A stretch of 64,000 nucleotides of DNA, taken from positions 1,674,001 to 1,738,000 of the forward strand of contig NZ_CP116942.1 in assembly GCF_028532485.1 (NCBI RefSeq), read 5' to 3'. Shown here in pieces: positions 25,524-31,810 of this stretch; position 1 is the stretch's first letter; each line of letters starts with the position of its first letter. This stretch comes from Iamia majanohamensis (GTDB lineage: Bacteria; Actinomycetota; Acidimicrobiia; Acidimicrobiales; Iamiaceae). A model generated the notes under the pieces. That model did no database searches. It worked only from the letters and a program-made list of their open reading frames with translations, and was not told the origin of the DNA. Position numbers and translations under genes: made by a program.

Positions 25524-25880
25524 ATGACCACCGACCGCGGCTCCGTCCGCTGGCGCCAGAACTGGTGGGAGATCCGCCTTTAGGTCGACGGTCGCCGCGT
25601 CACCCGCCGCCTCAAGGCCCCCAACACCCGGGCCGGTCCCCGCACCACCGAGGACGCCCTCAGGCCGGGGGCGGAGCGAAAGTTGGTGAGTCTGACCGAC
25701 GAGTACGACGTAGCGGCCGACGAGGTGCTAAAGCGCCGCCGATCCGTGTGGTTCTTGATGGGCTGGGTTCGGTGCGTGACAGCTATCGAGATTGCTCGCG
25801 CCGTACTCCGGATCCGGAGTACGGCTGCCGCTACACCGACCAGCAAGCGGCCTCGTAGGTCCTTTGCCCAAGCCAGATGA
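25524..25880 (+). pseudogene. Tyrosine integrase N-terminal relic
   Basis: From ATG 25524 the frame reads MTTDRGSVRWRQNWWEIRL, a stop (TAG at 25581-25583), then VDGRRVTRRLKAPNTRAG. This resembles the arm-binding N-terminal domain of phage/ICE tyrosine integrases, which open with a Gly-Ser-Val/Ile-Arg strand and a Trp-x-Val/Ile-Arg strand. After about residue 55 the similarity fades, and no catalytic R...HxxR...Y domain follows. It lies 108 bases from attL, where int is expected. So: nonsense mutation plus loss of the catalytic domain. Confidence 0.55.
25800..25825. repeat. 26-bp perfect palindrome
   Basis: GCCGTACTCCGGA followed by its exact reverse complement, with no spacer. It lies within the integrase relic, 40 bases before the next small gene. 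It could be an operator, a recombination scar or the join of two inverted ends. Perfect 26-base symmetry is not expected by chance in this window. Confidence 0.8.
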
Positions 25881-26064
25881 CCCCGAAGACGTCATCGAGT
25901 TTGTGGAGCGCAACCTGAATAGCGGTCGCCGCTTGAGCCAGCACGACCATCGAGTGCTTCGAGATATGATGGCCGCGGCAGTGCACGGGCGACAGATGTC
26001 AATCCGTCTCCGATCCACGATGCGCCATCTTCGAGTGCCGCTGTCGGAACAAGAACGCGCTTAG
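25864..26064 (+). CDS. Hypothetical small protein of the integrated element
   Basis: A 66-residue protein if TTG 25864 is the start; the frame opens to TTG 25792 (90 residues), but that part runs through the palindrome. Sequence: DDPEDVIEFVERNLNSGRR, then LSQHDHRVLRDMMAAAVHG, with a basic tail; probably all helical. No family recognised. Its TAG overlaps the TAA of the opposing immA fragment by two bases (TTAG). Confidence 0.5.
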   Translation: MPKPDDPEDVIEFVERNLNSGRRLSQHDHRVLRDMMAAAVHGRQMSIRLRSTMRHLRVPLSEQERA

Positions 26065-26150
26065 GCAAACTCCCGCATCGCCTCGAGGGCGATGGCGAGC
26101 GGCACCTCGAACTCGTCGGCCTTGTCGGCGGCGGTGACCGGCCCAACGTG
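26061..26150 (-). pseudogene. C-terminal fragment of an ImmA-type gene
   Basis: The minus strand encodes GPVTAADKADEFEVPLA then IALEAMREFA and a stop, closely matching the C-terminus of the ImmA-like gene at 27318-27686 (GPVTTRDVADEFEVPLA, VALEAMRQVA). Nothing upstream continues the frame. So a paralogous copy was truncated, and the two copies bracket the sortase genes as direct repeats. Confidence 0.8.
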
Positions 26151-26249
26151 GTCCCGGGTCCGTGGGCCGGGCCGGGCCGGTGCGGGCAGTCGATGCCGGT
26201 TTGTTGTACCGTCCGGGTGTCGTCGGTGAGGGGCCGGCCGGGAGAGGGG

Positions 26250-26699
26250 ATGATGATGAGGCGAGTTCTCTTGGCGCTGGTCGCGCTGGGGGCGTTCTTC
26301 GTGGCGGCACCCGTCGCGTCAGCGCAGGACCTGTACAACTGCGACAGCTTTAACTCCCGGGCGGAGGCGCAGGCCGAGTACGACCGGGACACCACGGATC
26401 CCCATGGTCTCGACGGCCCGCCCGGCCCGGAGACGGCTGGGATACCTGGCGAGGCGTGCGAGGACGAGGTCTACCCGGACCAGCCCGTGACTCCCGGGCT
26501 GCCGGCCCCCCCTCAGGACCCGACAGCCCCTGGTGGTGGGGATAACCAGGTTCCTGAGGGCGGCGTGGCTACCGGGTTTGGTGGCATGGCTGACCAGGGC
26601 AGCACCTCGACCCAGCCGCCATGGCTGCTCCTCGGTGGCGCCGCCGCGGCCGGTGCCTCGGCCCTGGCTTTGCGCCGTCGACGCACGCTTCGTCGGTAG
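26250..26699 (+). CDS. Secreted Excalibur-domain protein, probable sortase substrate
   Basis: A 149-residue exported protein. Signal peptide 1-25 (cut after ASA); a compact domain with C31 and C70 and DPHGLDGPPGPETAG, which resembles the Excalibur calcium-binding motif but has lost some acidic ligands; a Pro-rich stalk; then VPEGGVATGFGG, a hydrophobic segment and RRRRTLRR, the plan of a class E/F sortase sorting signal. GGGAGAGGGG precedes ATG 26250 (three ATGs in tandem). Paired with the sortase that follows. Confidence 0.75.
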   Translation: MMMRRVLLALVALGAFFVAAPVASAQDLYNCDSFNSRAEAQAEYDRDTTDPHGLDGPPGPETAGIPGEACEDEVYPDQPVTPGLPAPPQDPTAPGGGDNQVPEGGVATGFGGMADQGSTSTQPPWLLLGGAAAAGASALALRRRRTLRR

Positions 26700-26709
26700 G
26701 GGGACTCCC

Positions 26710-27321
26710 ATCTCGTACAACCTGGCCCGTAGTCGACGGCGCACCGGCGTTGTCCTGACTGCGCTGACGGCTGTCGGCGTCGTTGCGGGTGCAGTGGCAG
26801 TGGTGGGCGCAGCAGCCCAGCGTGAGGAGCCTGAGCCGCCGCTAGCGGCCCCGGTGGCTGCGGTCGCTGCGACCCCGGTCGGCGACCCCATCCAGCTCGT
26901 CATCGACAAGATCGGCGTCGACACCCACTTCGTGCCTCTCGAGCTCGATGACGCTGGCGGGCTGCGGGCCCCCGAGACGGCCGACGTCGCAGGGTGGCAC
27001 GTGGGCGGCCCCGAACCTGGCGAGCCCGGCGCGGCGGTAGTGGCGGGCCACTACGACTCCCGGACTGGGCCGGGCGTGTTCTACGAGCTCGCCGAGCTCG
27101 AGGCTGGCGACGAGGTGGTGATCGGCGGCGAGCATGGGCTGGCGGTGTTCGTGGTCGACCGGGTGGAGACCTACTCGAAGGAGGCGGTCCCGGCCGAGGT
27201 GTACACCCCGACGCCGGAGGCATCGTTGCGTCTCATCACCTGCGGCGGCAGGTTCGACGAGGCGTCGCGGCACTACGAGGACAACGTCGTCGTGTGGACC
27301 TCGCTCCGGGGTGACGTCTAG
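26710..27321 (+). CDS. Class F sortase
   Basis: A 203-residue membrane-anchored transpeptidase: N-terminal membrane helix ~13-36, then the sortase barrel with H114 (VVAGHYDSRTGPGVFYEL) and C178 (LRLITCGGRFD). It should anchor the upstream VATG-bearing protein to the wall. There is no ATG, GTG or TTG before the membrane helix in a sensible place: AGGGGGA at 26698-26704 is ideally placed for ATC 26710, so the gene uses a non-canonical ATC or has lost its start. The next GTG would delete the helix. The stop shares CTAG with the opposing immA gene. Confidence 0.78.
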   Translation: MSYNLARSRRRTGVVLTALTAVGVVAGAVAVVGAAAQREEPEPPLAAPVAAVAATPVGDPIQLVIDKIGVDTHFVPLELDDAGGLRAPETADVAGWHVGGPEPGEPGAAVVAGHYDSRTGPGVFYELAELEAGDEVVIGGEHGLAVFVVDRVETYSKEAVPAEVYTPTPEASLRLITCGGRFDEASRHYEDNVVVWTSLRGDV

Positions 27322-27686
27322 GCCACCTGGCGCATCGCCTCTAGTGCGACGGCGAGGGGCACCTCGAACTCGTCGGCAACGTCACGCGTCGTCACCGGGC
27401 CCACCTCCGCCCGGGCCGCGGCCCACGCCTCCAGCAGGTCGAGGGGGACCAGCCGGCGGGCGACGATCCGGTCGACCTGGGCCTCTTCCCGGGCCCTCAG
27501 CGGTCGCAGTCGGTCGTGGAGGCCGGGTCGGTGGCAGCCGCCGCCGCGCTCGAGGTGGACGAGCTCGTGGGCGAGCGCGGCCAGGCGCTCGGCGGGGGGT
27601 AGGTCGCGGTTGACGAGGATTGCTTGGTGGCCATCGTCGGCGACGGCGCAGAGGGCCCTGACGCCGGCGGGGAGCCTGGTGACCAT
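27318..27686 (-). CDS. ImmA/IrrE family metallo-endopeptidase
   Basis: A 122-residue protein with H40-E-L-V-H44 in ERLAALAHELVHLERGG, the ImmA zinc-peptidase motif; in ICEs and phages such enzymes cleave a repressor. Homologues usually begin with a PWR.LR..P.V strand. Here that part (GPWRDLRGRPDVEC) is in frame upstream of ATG 27686 but without a start codon; an ATG at 27732-27734 reads into it only after a +1 shift. So the 5' end may be frameshifted. No repressor gene is adjacent. Confidence 0.75.
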   Translation of the reverse strand: MVTRLPAGVRALCAVADDGHQAILVNRDLPPAERLAALAHELVHLERGGGCHRPGLHDRLRPLRAREEAQVDRIVARRLVPLDLLEAWAAARAEVGPVTTRDVADEFEVPLAVALEAMRQVA

Positions 27687-27770
27687 GCATTCGACGTCGG
27701 GGCGGCCCCGGAGGTCCCGCCAGGGCCCTCTCCACTCATCAGGGGCACCTACCGAGGGGGTGTGTCAGGC

Positions 27771-28397
27771 CTAGCCACCGAGGTCTGCCAGGGCGGCGGT
27801 GGCGTCGTTCAGGTGGCGGTTGCCCCTTTCGGTGTGCGCAGCGGCAGCGTTGAGCCGGTCAGCATCGCCCGGCGGAAGGGAGCCCTGGACACAGTCGTCC
27901 GTGGCGATCTGGAACTCCCGAAGGGCATTGCGCCAGGGCGCCTCGACGCTGGACGAGGGGATCGCCGGTAGCGCCAAGGCTGCGTTGACCGTTTTCTGAA
28001 GCGTTCCGCACTCGCGGTTCATCAGGTCGAGGTTCGCTGCCATGCCCGCCGCACCTACGGACTCAAGGTCTGATACCAGGGCGTCGAAGACCCATCCGTG
28101 CTCAGCTGCCCAGAGCGTGACCAGTTCCGGCTCGGTCGGACCGGAGGGCGCGGCGGGGGTGGTGATCGGCGGCTTGACGGTTGTCGGAGCGCTTGGGGTG
28201 ATGCCTTGGTCGTCATCGTCTTCACCGGCAACAAGCCCGAGGGCAACGAAGCCCACGACCACGGCGATGACAGCACCCAGGATCACGCCGCCGCGCCGCT
28301 TCGGCGGGTCAGGTGCAACTTGCTGGGTCCATTGTCTGCCGTCCCAGTAGCGCCTGCCGCCTGTGACCGGGTACCAGCCCGGCGGGTAGAAGGCCAT
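27771..28397 (-). CDS. DUF2510 domain membrane protein
   Basis: A 208-residue protein. The N-terminus PPGWYPVTGGRRYWDGRQWT is the DUF2510 motif of actinobacterial envelope proteins, followed by a basic stretch, one membrane helix at ~36-58, an acidic/Thr-Pro linker and an outside helical domain with two cysteines (RECGTL, DDCVQG). AGGAAC precedes the ATG, 4 bases after the lipoprotein stop, so the two are one transcript. Function unknown. Confidence 0.78.
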   Translation of the reverse strand: MAFYPPGWYPVTGGRRYWDGRQWTQQVAPDPPKRRGGVILGAVIAVVVGFVALGLVAGEDDDDQGITPSAPTTVKPPITTPAAPSGPTEPELVTLWAAEHGWVFDALVSDLESVGAAGMAANLDLMNRECGTLQKTVNAALALPAIPSSSVEAPWRNALREFQIATDDCVQGSLPPGDADRLNAAAAHTERGNRHLNDATAALADLGG

Positions 28398-28401
28398 GTT
28401 C

Positions 28402-29103
28402 CTAGAGCTTGTCCACGGCAGTGGTGGCGAACTCGGCGGCTTCGGCGGGGTCGAACGAGCCGGTGTCCGTGAGCACCAGGAAGGTGAGGTAGGGGCCCTT
28501 CTGAAGGAGCACCATGGCGGCGGACACGTTGATGCCTTGGGTGGTGGCCGTTAGCTGGAAGGTCTCCTGCCGTTCTGCGCCCTCGATGGGGTCGAGCTGG
28601 ACACGGCCGATCTGCCCGGTGATGGCTTCGCCGTCGTCGTCGGACTCCTCGAACTCGCCGCACTCCTCGATGACACCGGCGATGAGGTCGAGCGCCTCAG
28701 ACGCCTCGGCGTCATCGGGAAGCTCCACGAGCAGTTGATCGAGCTGGGGGACCCCAGTGCCTCGCATGTAAGCGACCTCGGCCTCGCCGGTCTGTGTGCC
28801 CTCGAGGTCGTCGTTGTCGTCGAGCGGCTCGAGACACTCGACGGGGTCGCTGTCGTCGCCCTCGGAGTTGTTCTCGGCCCAGCCGGCGGGGAGGTCGTCG
28901 AGGGCGAGGGCCAGGTCGGTGAGGTCTTCTGGCTCCTCCTCGCCGTCGGTGGTGGAGGTCTCGGCCTCCGCGTCCTGCTCGTTCACCTCGGCGTCAGGCT
29001 GCGCCTGGGTGGTGGTGGCGGACGAGTCGCTGTCGTCATCCGAGCACGCGCCTGTGTTGAGAATGAGCATCGCTGCGGCGAACAGGTAGATGAGCTTCTT
29101 CAC
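28402..29103 (-). CDS. Lipoprotein of the integrated element
   Basis: A 233-residue lipoprotein: KK-rich signal, lipobox LNTGAC with C20, an acidic Asp/Ser/Glu linker, then a globular domain (LALALDDLPAGWAENN... to TTAVDKL). GTG 29103 is chosen because GGAGGACCC stands just before it; an ATG ten codons upstream lacks this. Operon with the DUF2510 gene. Fold resembles actinobacterial LpqN-like outside domains only in outline; no firm family. Confidence 0.75.
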   Translation of the reverse strand: MKKLIYLFAAAMLILNTGACSDDDSDSSATTTQAQPDAEVNEQDAEAETSTTDGEEEPEDLTDLALALDDLPAGWAENNSEGDDSDPVECLEPLDDNDDLEGTQTGEAEVAYMRGTGVPQLDQLLVELPDDAEASEALDLIAGVIEECGEFEESDDDGEAITGQIGRVQLDPIEGAERQETFQLTATTQGINVSAAMVLLQKGPYLTFLVLTDTGSFDPAEAAEFATTAVDKL

Positions 29104-29158
29104 GGGTCCTCCCCCCGGGGTGGTGGTGATCATGGGTGGGCTACTGGTCGGCCCCTAG

Positions 29159-29325
29159 GGCGTCGAGCAGCTGCGCCTCGAGGCCTACCGCACCTTGCGC
29201 GACCAGCACAATGACCTCGTCCCGGCCGCGGCCTGCATCGTCCACCACCTCGGCCCCTGGCGACCGCCGTCCAGGCCGCCGGGCTCGCACCGGCCCGGCC
29301 CGCCTACGGAGCGGCGCGCGGCTGA
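29159..29325 (+). pseudogene. Possible coding relic with frameshift
   Basis: One frame reads GVEQLRLEAYRTLRDQHNDL then VPAAACIVHHLGP; a second frame continues LATAVQAAGLAPARPAYG to a TGA at 29323-29325. Together they look like the C-terminal end of one protein split by a frameshift and lacking its front. No family recognised. The rest of 29104-29303 holds only the promoter of the lipoprotein gene. Confidence 0.35.
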
Positions 29326-29513
29326 TCCGACGAGCTCGGCCGCTGCGCCTGCTGCCACTGGATGGTGAGAAGCCCGATGCCGAGCGCTCCGATCGCCGCC
29401 AGGGTCACCCAGCTCACCGAGGTGTCGCTGCCGAGCGTGGCGTCCACCAAGGCCGCTGCGGCGAGAGCCGCCAGCATGAGCGCGACGCGCATGACGCAGC
29501 CCTTCGTCGTCAT
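29304..29513 (-). CDS. Small membrane protein
   Basis: A 69-residue protein with two hydrophobic segments (MRVALMLAALAAAALVDA and VSWVTLAAIGALGIGLLTI) and a polar tail. TAGGACAG precedes ATG 29513; ATG 29492 is an alternative. Its 3' end overlaps the relic at 29159-29325 on the other strand. No family recognised. Confidence 0.5.
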   Translation of the reverse strand: MTTKGCVMRVALMLAALAAAALVDATLGSDTSVSWVTLAAIGALGIGLLTIQWQQAQRPSSSDQPRAAP

Positions 29514-29547
29514 GGGACTGTCCTACCCCACCAGGAGGATGAGCACG

Positions 29548-29835
29548 ATGGCCACCACCTGGCGCCTCAAGGCCGCCTCCGGACACGGCTGGGTCGAGCA
29601 CCTCGACCACGACGGCCGGGTCGCCATCACCGCCGACCCCGAGGGCGCCCGGCAGTGGGCCACCCGGGCCCAGGTCGACGCCGCCCTCGCCCGAGTCCGC
29701 CGCGGCGGGGTAGGGGTGCAGCCGGTCGAGGGGCCCGCCTTCGACCACCGGCCCCACGGCGGCCAGCCGCCCCGGCATCACCCCACCCTTCACCCCACCG
29801 ACCTCCCGGCAGGGCCCTGGACGGCGCTGGTCTGA
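29548..29835 (+). CDS. Hypothetical protein next to attR
   Basis: A 95-residue protein. AGGAGG at 29533-29538 fits ATG 29548 (nine-base spacing) better than ATG 29539. The first half (TTWRLKAASGHGWVEHL, DHDGRVAITADPEGARQWAT) looks like a small beta-alpha domain; the tail is Pro/His-rich. Last gene before attR. No family recognised. Confidence 0.5.
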   Translation: MATTWRLKAASGHGWVEHLDHDGRVAITADPEGARQWATRAQVDAALARVRRGGVGVQPVEGPAFDHRPHGGQPPRHHPTLHPTDLPAGPWTALV

Positions 29836-29891
29836 GGGGCTCCGCCCTGGTCAGCCGGCGACTGCCACGCCGCCCGACCCCCACGGCGGTG

Positions 29892-29936
29892 TTCACACGG
29901 CAGAGGTCACAGGTTCGAGTCCTGTTACGCCCACCA
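29892..29936 (+). repeat. attR: partial tRNA-Val copy
   Basis: Exact 45-base repeat of the tRNA-Val 3' half including CCA. It lacks the acceptor 5' strand, D arm and 5' anticodon strand, so it is not a working tRNA. Marks the right end of the integrated element. Confidence 0.92.
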
Positions 29937-29960
29937 ACCGGAGCCCGGGGCGGGGCGGGC

Positions 29961-30350
29961 TCAGCCCTCCGACAGGCTCTCGATGTAGGCGACGACGTCG
30001 GCCACCTCGGCGTCGGTGAGGTCGACGCCGGGCATCTGGGTGGTGAAGCCCTCGACCCGCTGGGCCCCGGGCTCCCGGATCGACCGCTCGAGGTAGGCCC
30101 GGTCGGCGACGACGGTGGTGCCGTCCTCGAGGGGGACCTCGGAGCCGGCCAGGTCCTGCCAGGTCGGCCCCACGCCGCTGCTGCCGTCGACCGAGTGGCA
30201 GCTGTCGCAGCCCCGGGCGTCGACCAGTGCCGCGCCCCGGGCGGCGGGGTCCTCGGCGTCGACGGAGGCCTCGTCCCCGCCGCAGGCCCCGAGCAGCAGC
30301 GTGGCGGCGAGCACGGCGGAGGCGGCGAGGCGTTGGCGGGAGGGGCGCAT
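29961..30350 (-). CDS. Class I cytochrome c, lipoprotein
   Basis: A 129-residue lipid-anchored c-type cytochrome. Lipobox LLLGAC with C23; heme site C48-D-S-C51-H52; distal Met in TTQMPGVDLTDAEVADVVAYI. The arrangement resembles the cytochrome domain of cytochrome oxidase subunit II, but here it stands alone. Likely an electron carrier on the outer face of the membrane. Confidence 0.88.
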   Translation of the reverse strand: MRPSRQRLAASAVLAATLLLGACGGDEASVDAEDPAARGAALVDARGCDSCHSVDGSSGVGPTWQDLAGSEVPLEDGTTVVADRAYLERSIREPGAQRVEGFTTQMPGVDLTDAEVADVVAYIESLSEG

Positions 30351-30581
30351 CACCGCTGCAGGTCGTCGCCGGCCCCGGGCGCGGTTCCCGGGTCTGCACG
30401 ACCGGCGGCGACCGGCGCGGGCGGCCGGGGCAGGGGCGGGGGGCCCTCCCCGATCCCCCCGTCGGGGCTCCCCTCGCGGCGGGGACCGGTGCATGCTCAC
30501 CCGGCCGAAGGGGGGATGCGGTCCTGAGCGATCGACACCTGCGGCGCACCCACCTGTCCAGGACCGATCCGAGGACCTCAC

Positions 30582-31277
30582 ATGCACACCACGCCCACCA
30601 CCACCCCGGCCGCCCCGGCGGCCGCCGACCGACCCGCCCACCCGGCGGGCCCCTCCCGCCGAGGGGGACGCCGCCGGCTCGCGGCCGGCGTCCTCGCCGC
30701 CGGCCTGGCCGTCCTGCTCGCCGCCGGCTGCGGCGGCGGCGGTGACGACGACTCCGACGCCGCGGTGGCCGAGACCTCGACCACCGCCGCCGAGTCGACC
30801 ACCGAGCCGCAGAAGTCCACCACCACCGAGTCCGATGAGGACGACAGCGGCGACGACGACGGCGGGATGACCGGCGCCGACGACGACTCCTCGTCCGACG
30901 ACGACTCCGGCTCCGACGACGACGGCGGCGGGGTGTCCGACGACGACGACTCGTCCTTCGGGGACGACGGCGGCTCCTCCGACGAGGAGGCCACCATCGA
31001 CGGGGAGACCGGCACCATCACCGGCACCCTCGACGAGGACGGCTCGATCAGCCACGAGGTGATCGTCCCCGAGGGCCTGGTCGCCACCGTGACCGTCACC
31101 CCCCTCGACGACATCGACATCGTGGTCACCGGCGCCCAGGACGAGGTCGACGACGGCCTCTCCGGTGAGCCCGAGGTCCTCCAGGGCACCGGCCCGGTCG
31201 ACGAGGTCCTGGAGATCACCGAGTTCTACGGCGACGCCGGCGAGTACGAGATCACCATCGAGACCAGCGCGGCCTAG
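30582..31277 (+). CDS. Acidic low-complexity lipoprotein
   Basis: A 231-residue predicted lipoprotein. Signal helix ~32-48 ending LLAAGC; then ~90 residues of Thr/Ser/Asp/Gly-rich sequence dominated by DDD and SDDD runs; then a ~90-residue beta-type domain (ATIDGETGTITGTLDEDGSI to YEITIETSAA) like a PPC/collagen-binding-type sandwich. Preceded by a 230-base divergent region shared with cytochrome c, where I see no gene. Function unknown, possibly calcium-binding. Confidence 0.7.
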   Translation: MHTTPTTTPAAPAAADRPAHPAGPSRRGGRRRLAAGVLAAGLAVLLAAGCGGGGDDDSDAAVAETSTTAAESTTEPQKSTTTESDEDDSGDDDGGMTGADDDSSSDDDSGSDDDGGGVSDDDDSSFGDDGGSSDEEATIDGETGTITGTLDEDGSISHEVIVPEGLVATVTVTPLDDIDIVVTGAQDEVDDGLSGEPEVLQGTGPVDEVLEITEFYGDAGEYEITIETSAA

Positions 31278-31284
31278 GCCACGG

Positions 31285-31321
31285 GGTGACGTCGCCCGCC
31301 GCCCCGGCGGGCGACGTCACC
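31285..31321 (+). terminator. Strong hairpin after the acidic lipoprotein gene
   Basis: Perfect 17-base-pair stem GGTGACGTCGCCCGCCG with a CCC loop, eight bases after the stop codon. No T-run follows, as is usual in very GC-rich actinobacteria. A smaller GGGGG/CCCCC hairpin at about 31435-31452 precedes the next gene. Confidence 0.75.
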
Positions 31322-31472
31322 GTCCCCGCCGGGCGGCCGGCGGAGGCCCGACGAGGCCGGGCCGCCCGCGAGGTGGCCGCCGGGTGGCCGGGCGGCGGCG
31401 GGCGGGCGAAGGGTCGATGGCCCTGCGGCCCAGGGGGGTGACCACCCCCGGGGACGGTGCGACGATCGGCCC

Positions 31473-31754
31473 ATGGCCCCGTCGACCCGACGTCCCACCC
31501 CCGAGCGGCCCCGCTCGCTCGCCTTCCGTGCCAACCCCCTCGGGTGGCACCCGGTCGAGGTCGTCGCCGTGCTCGTCTTCGTGGGCCTCGGCGTCGGCGC
31601 CTGGGTGTGGCGGACCACCGCCGCGGAGCTGGCCCTGGCCGCCGGCTGCGGGGCGGTGCTGGCCCTCGTCGTGGGCCTGACGGTGACGCTCCAGCAGGTG
31701 AGCCGGGGCGAGCAGGCCGCCGCCCGTCGGCGGCCGCTCGGGGCGCGGCCCTGA
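31473..31754 (+). CDS. Small two-helix membrane protein
   Basis: A 93-residue protein with a basic N-terminus, then two hydrophobic helices (VEVVAVLVFVGLGVGAWVW and LALAAGCGAVLALVVGLTVT) and a basic tail. ATG start. No family recognised. Stands alone between the lipoprotein and the threonine aldolase genes. Confidence 0.6.
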   Translation: MAPSTRRPTPERPRSLAFRANPLGWHPVEVVAVLVFVGLGVGAWVWRTTAAELALAAGCGAVLALVVGLTVTLQQVSRGEQAAARRRPLGARP

Positions 31755-31810
31755 CCGGTCGCACCGCGCCGGCCCGGCCGGGAGCGTCGCCCCGTCCCTA
31801 GGGTGAGGGG

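Larger units (their letters stand above)
25371..29936. mobile_element. Degenerate integrated element at tRNA-Val
   Basis: A 4.5-kb segment between exact 45-bp att repeats, with visibly lower GC and different codon use from its surroundings. It holds an integrase relic beside attL, an ImmA-type peptidase and a fragment of another, a sortase with its surface protein, a DUF2510 protein, a lipoprotein and small ORFs. No intact integrase, excisionase, replication or transfer gene is left, so it is best read as the remnant of an integrative element that kept cell-surface cargo. Confidence 0.88.

Noticed and set aside
29892-29936. Second tRNA-Val gene
   Set aside because: Only the 3' 45 bases are present; the D arm and 5' acceptor strand are missing, so it is an attachment site.
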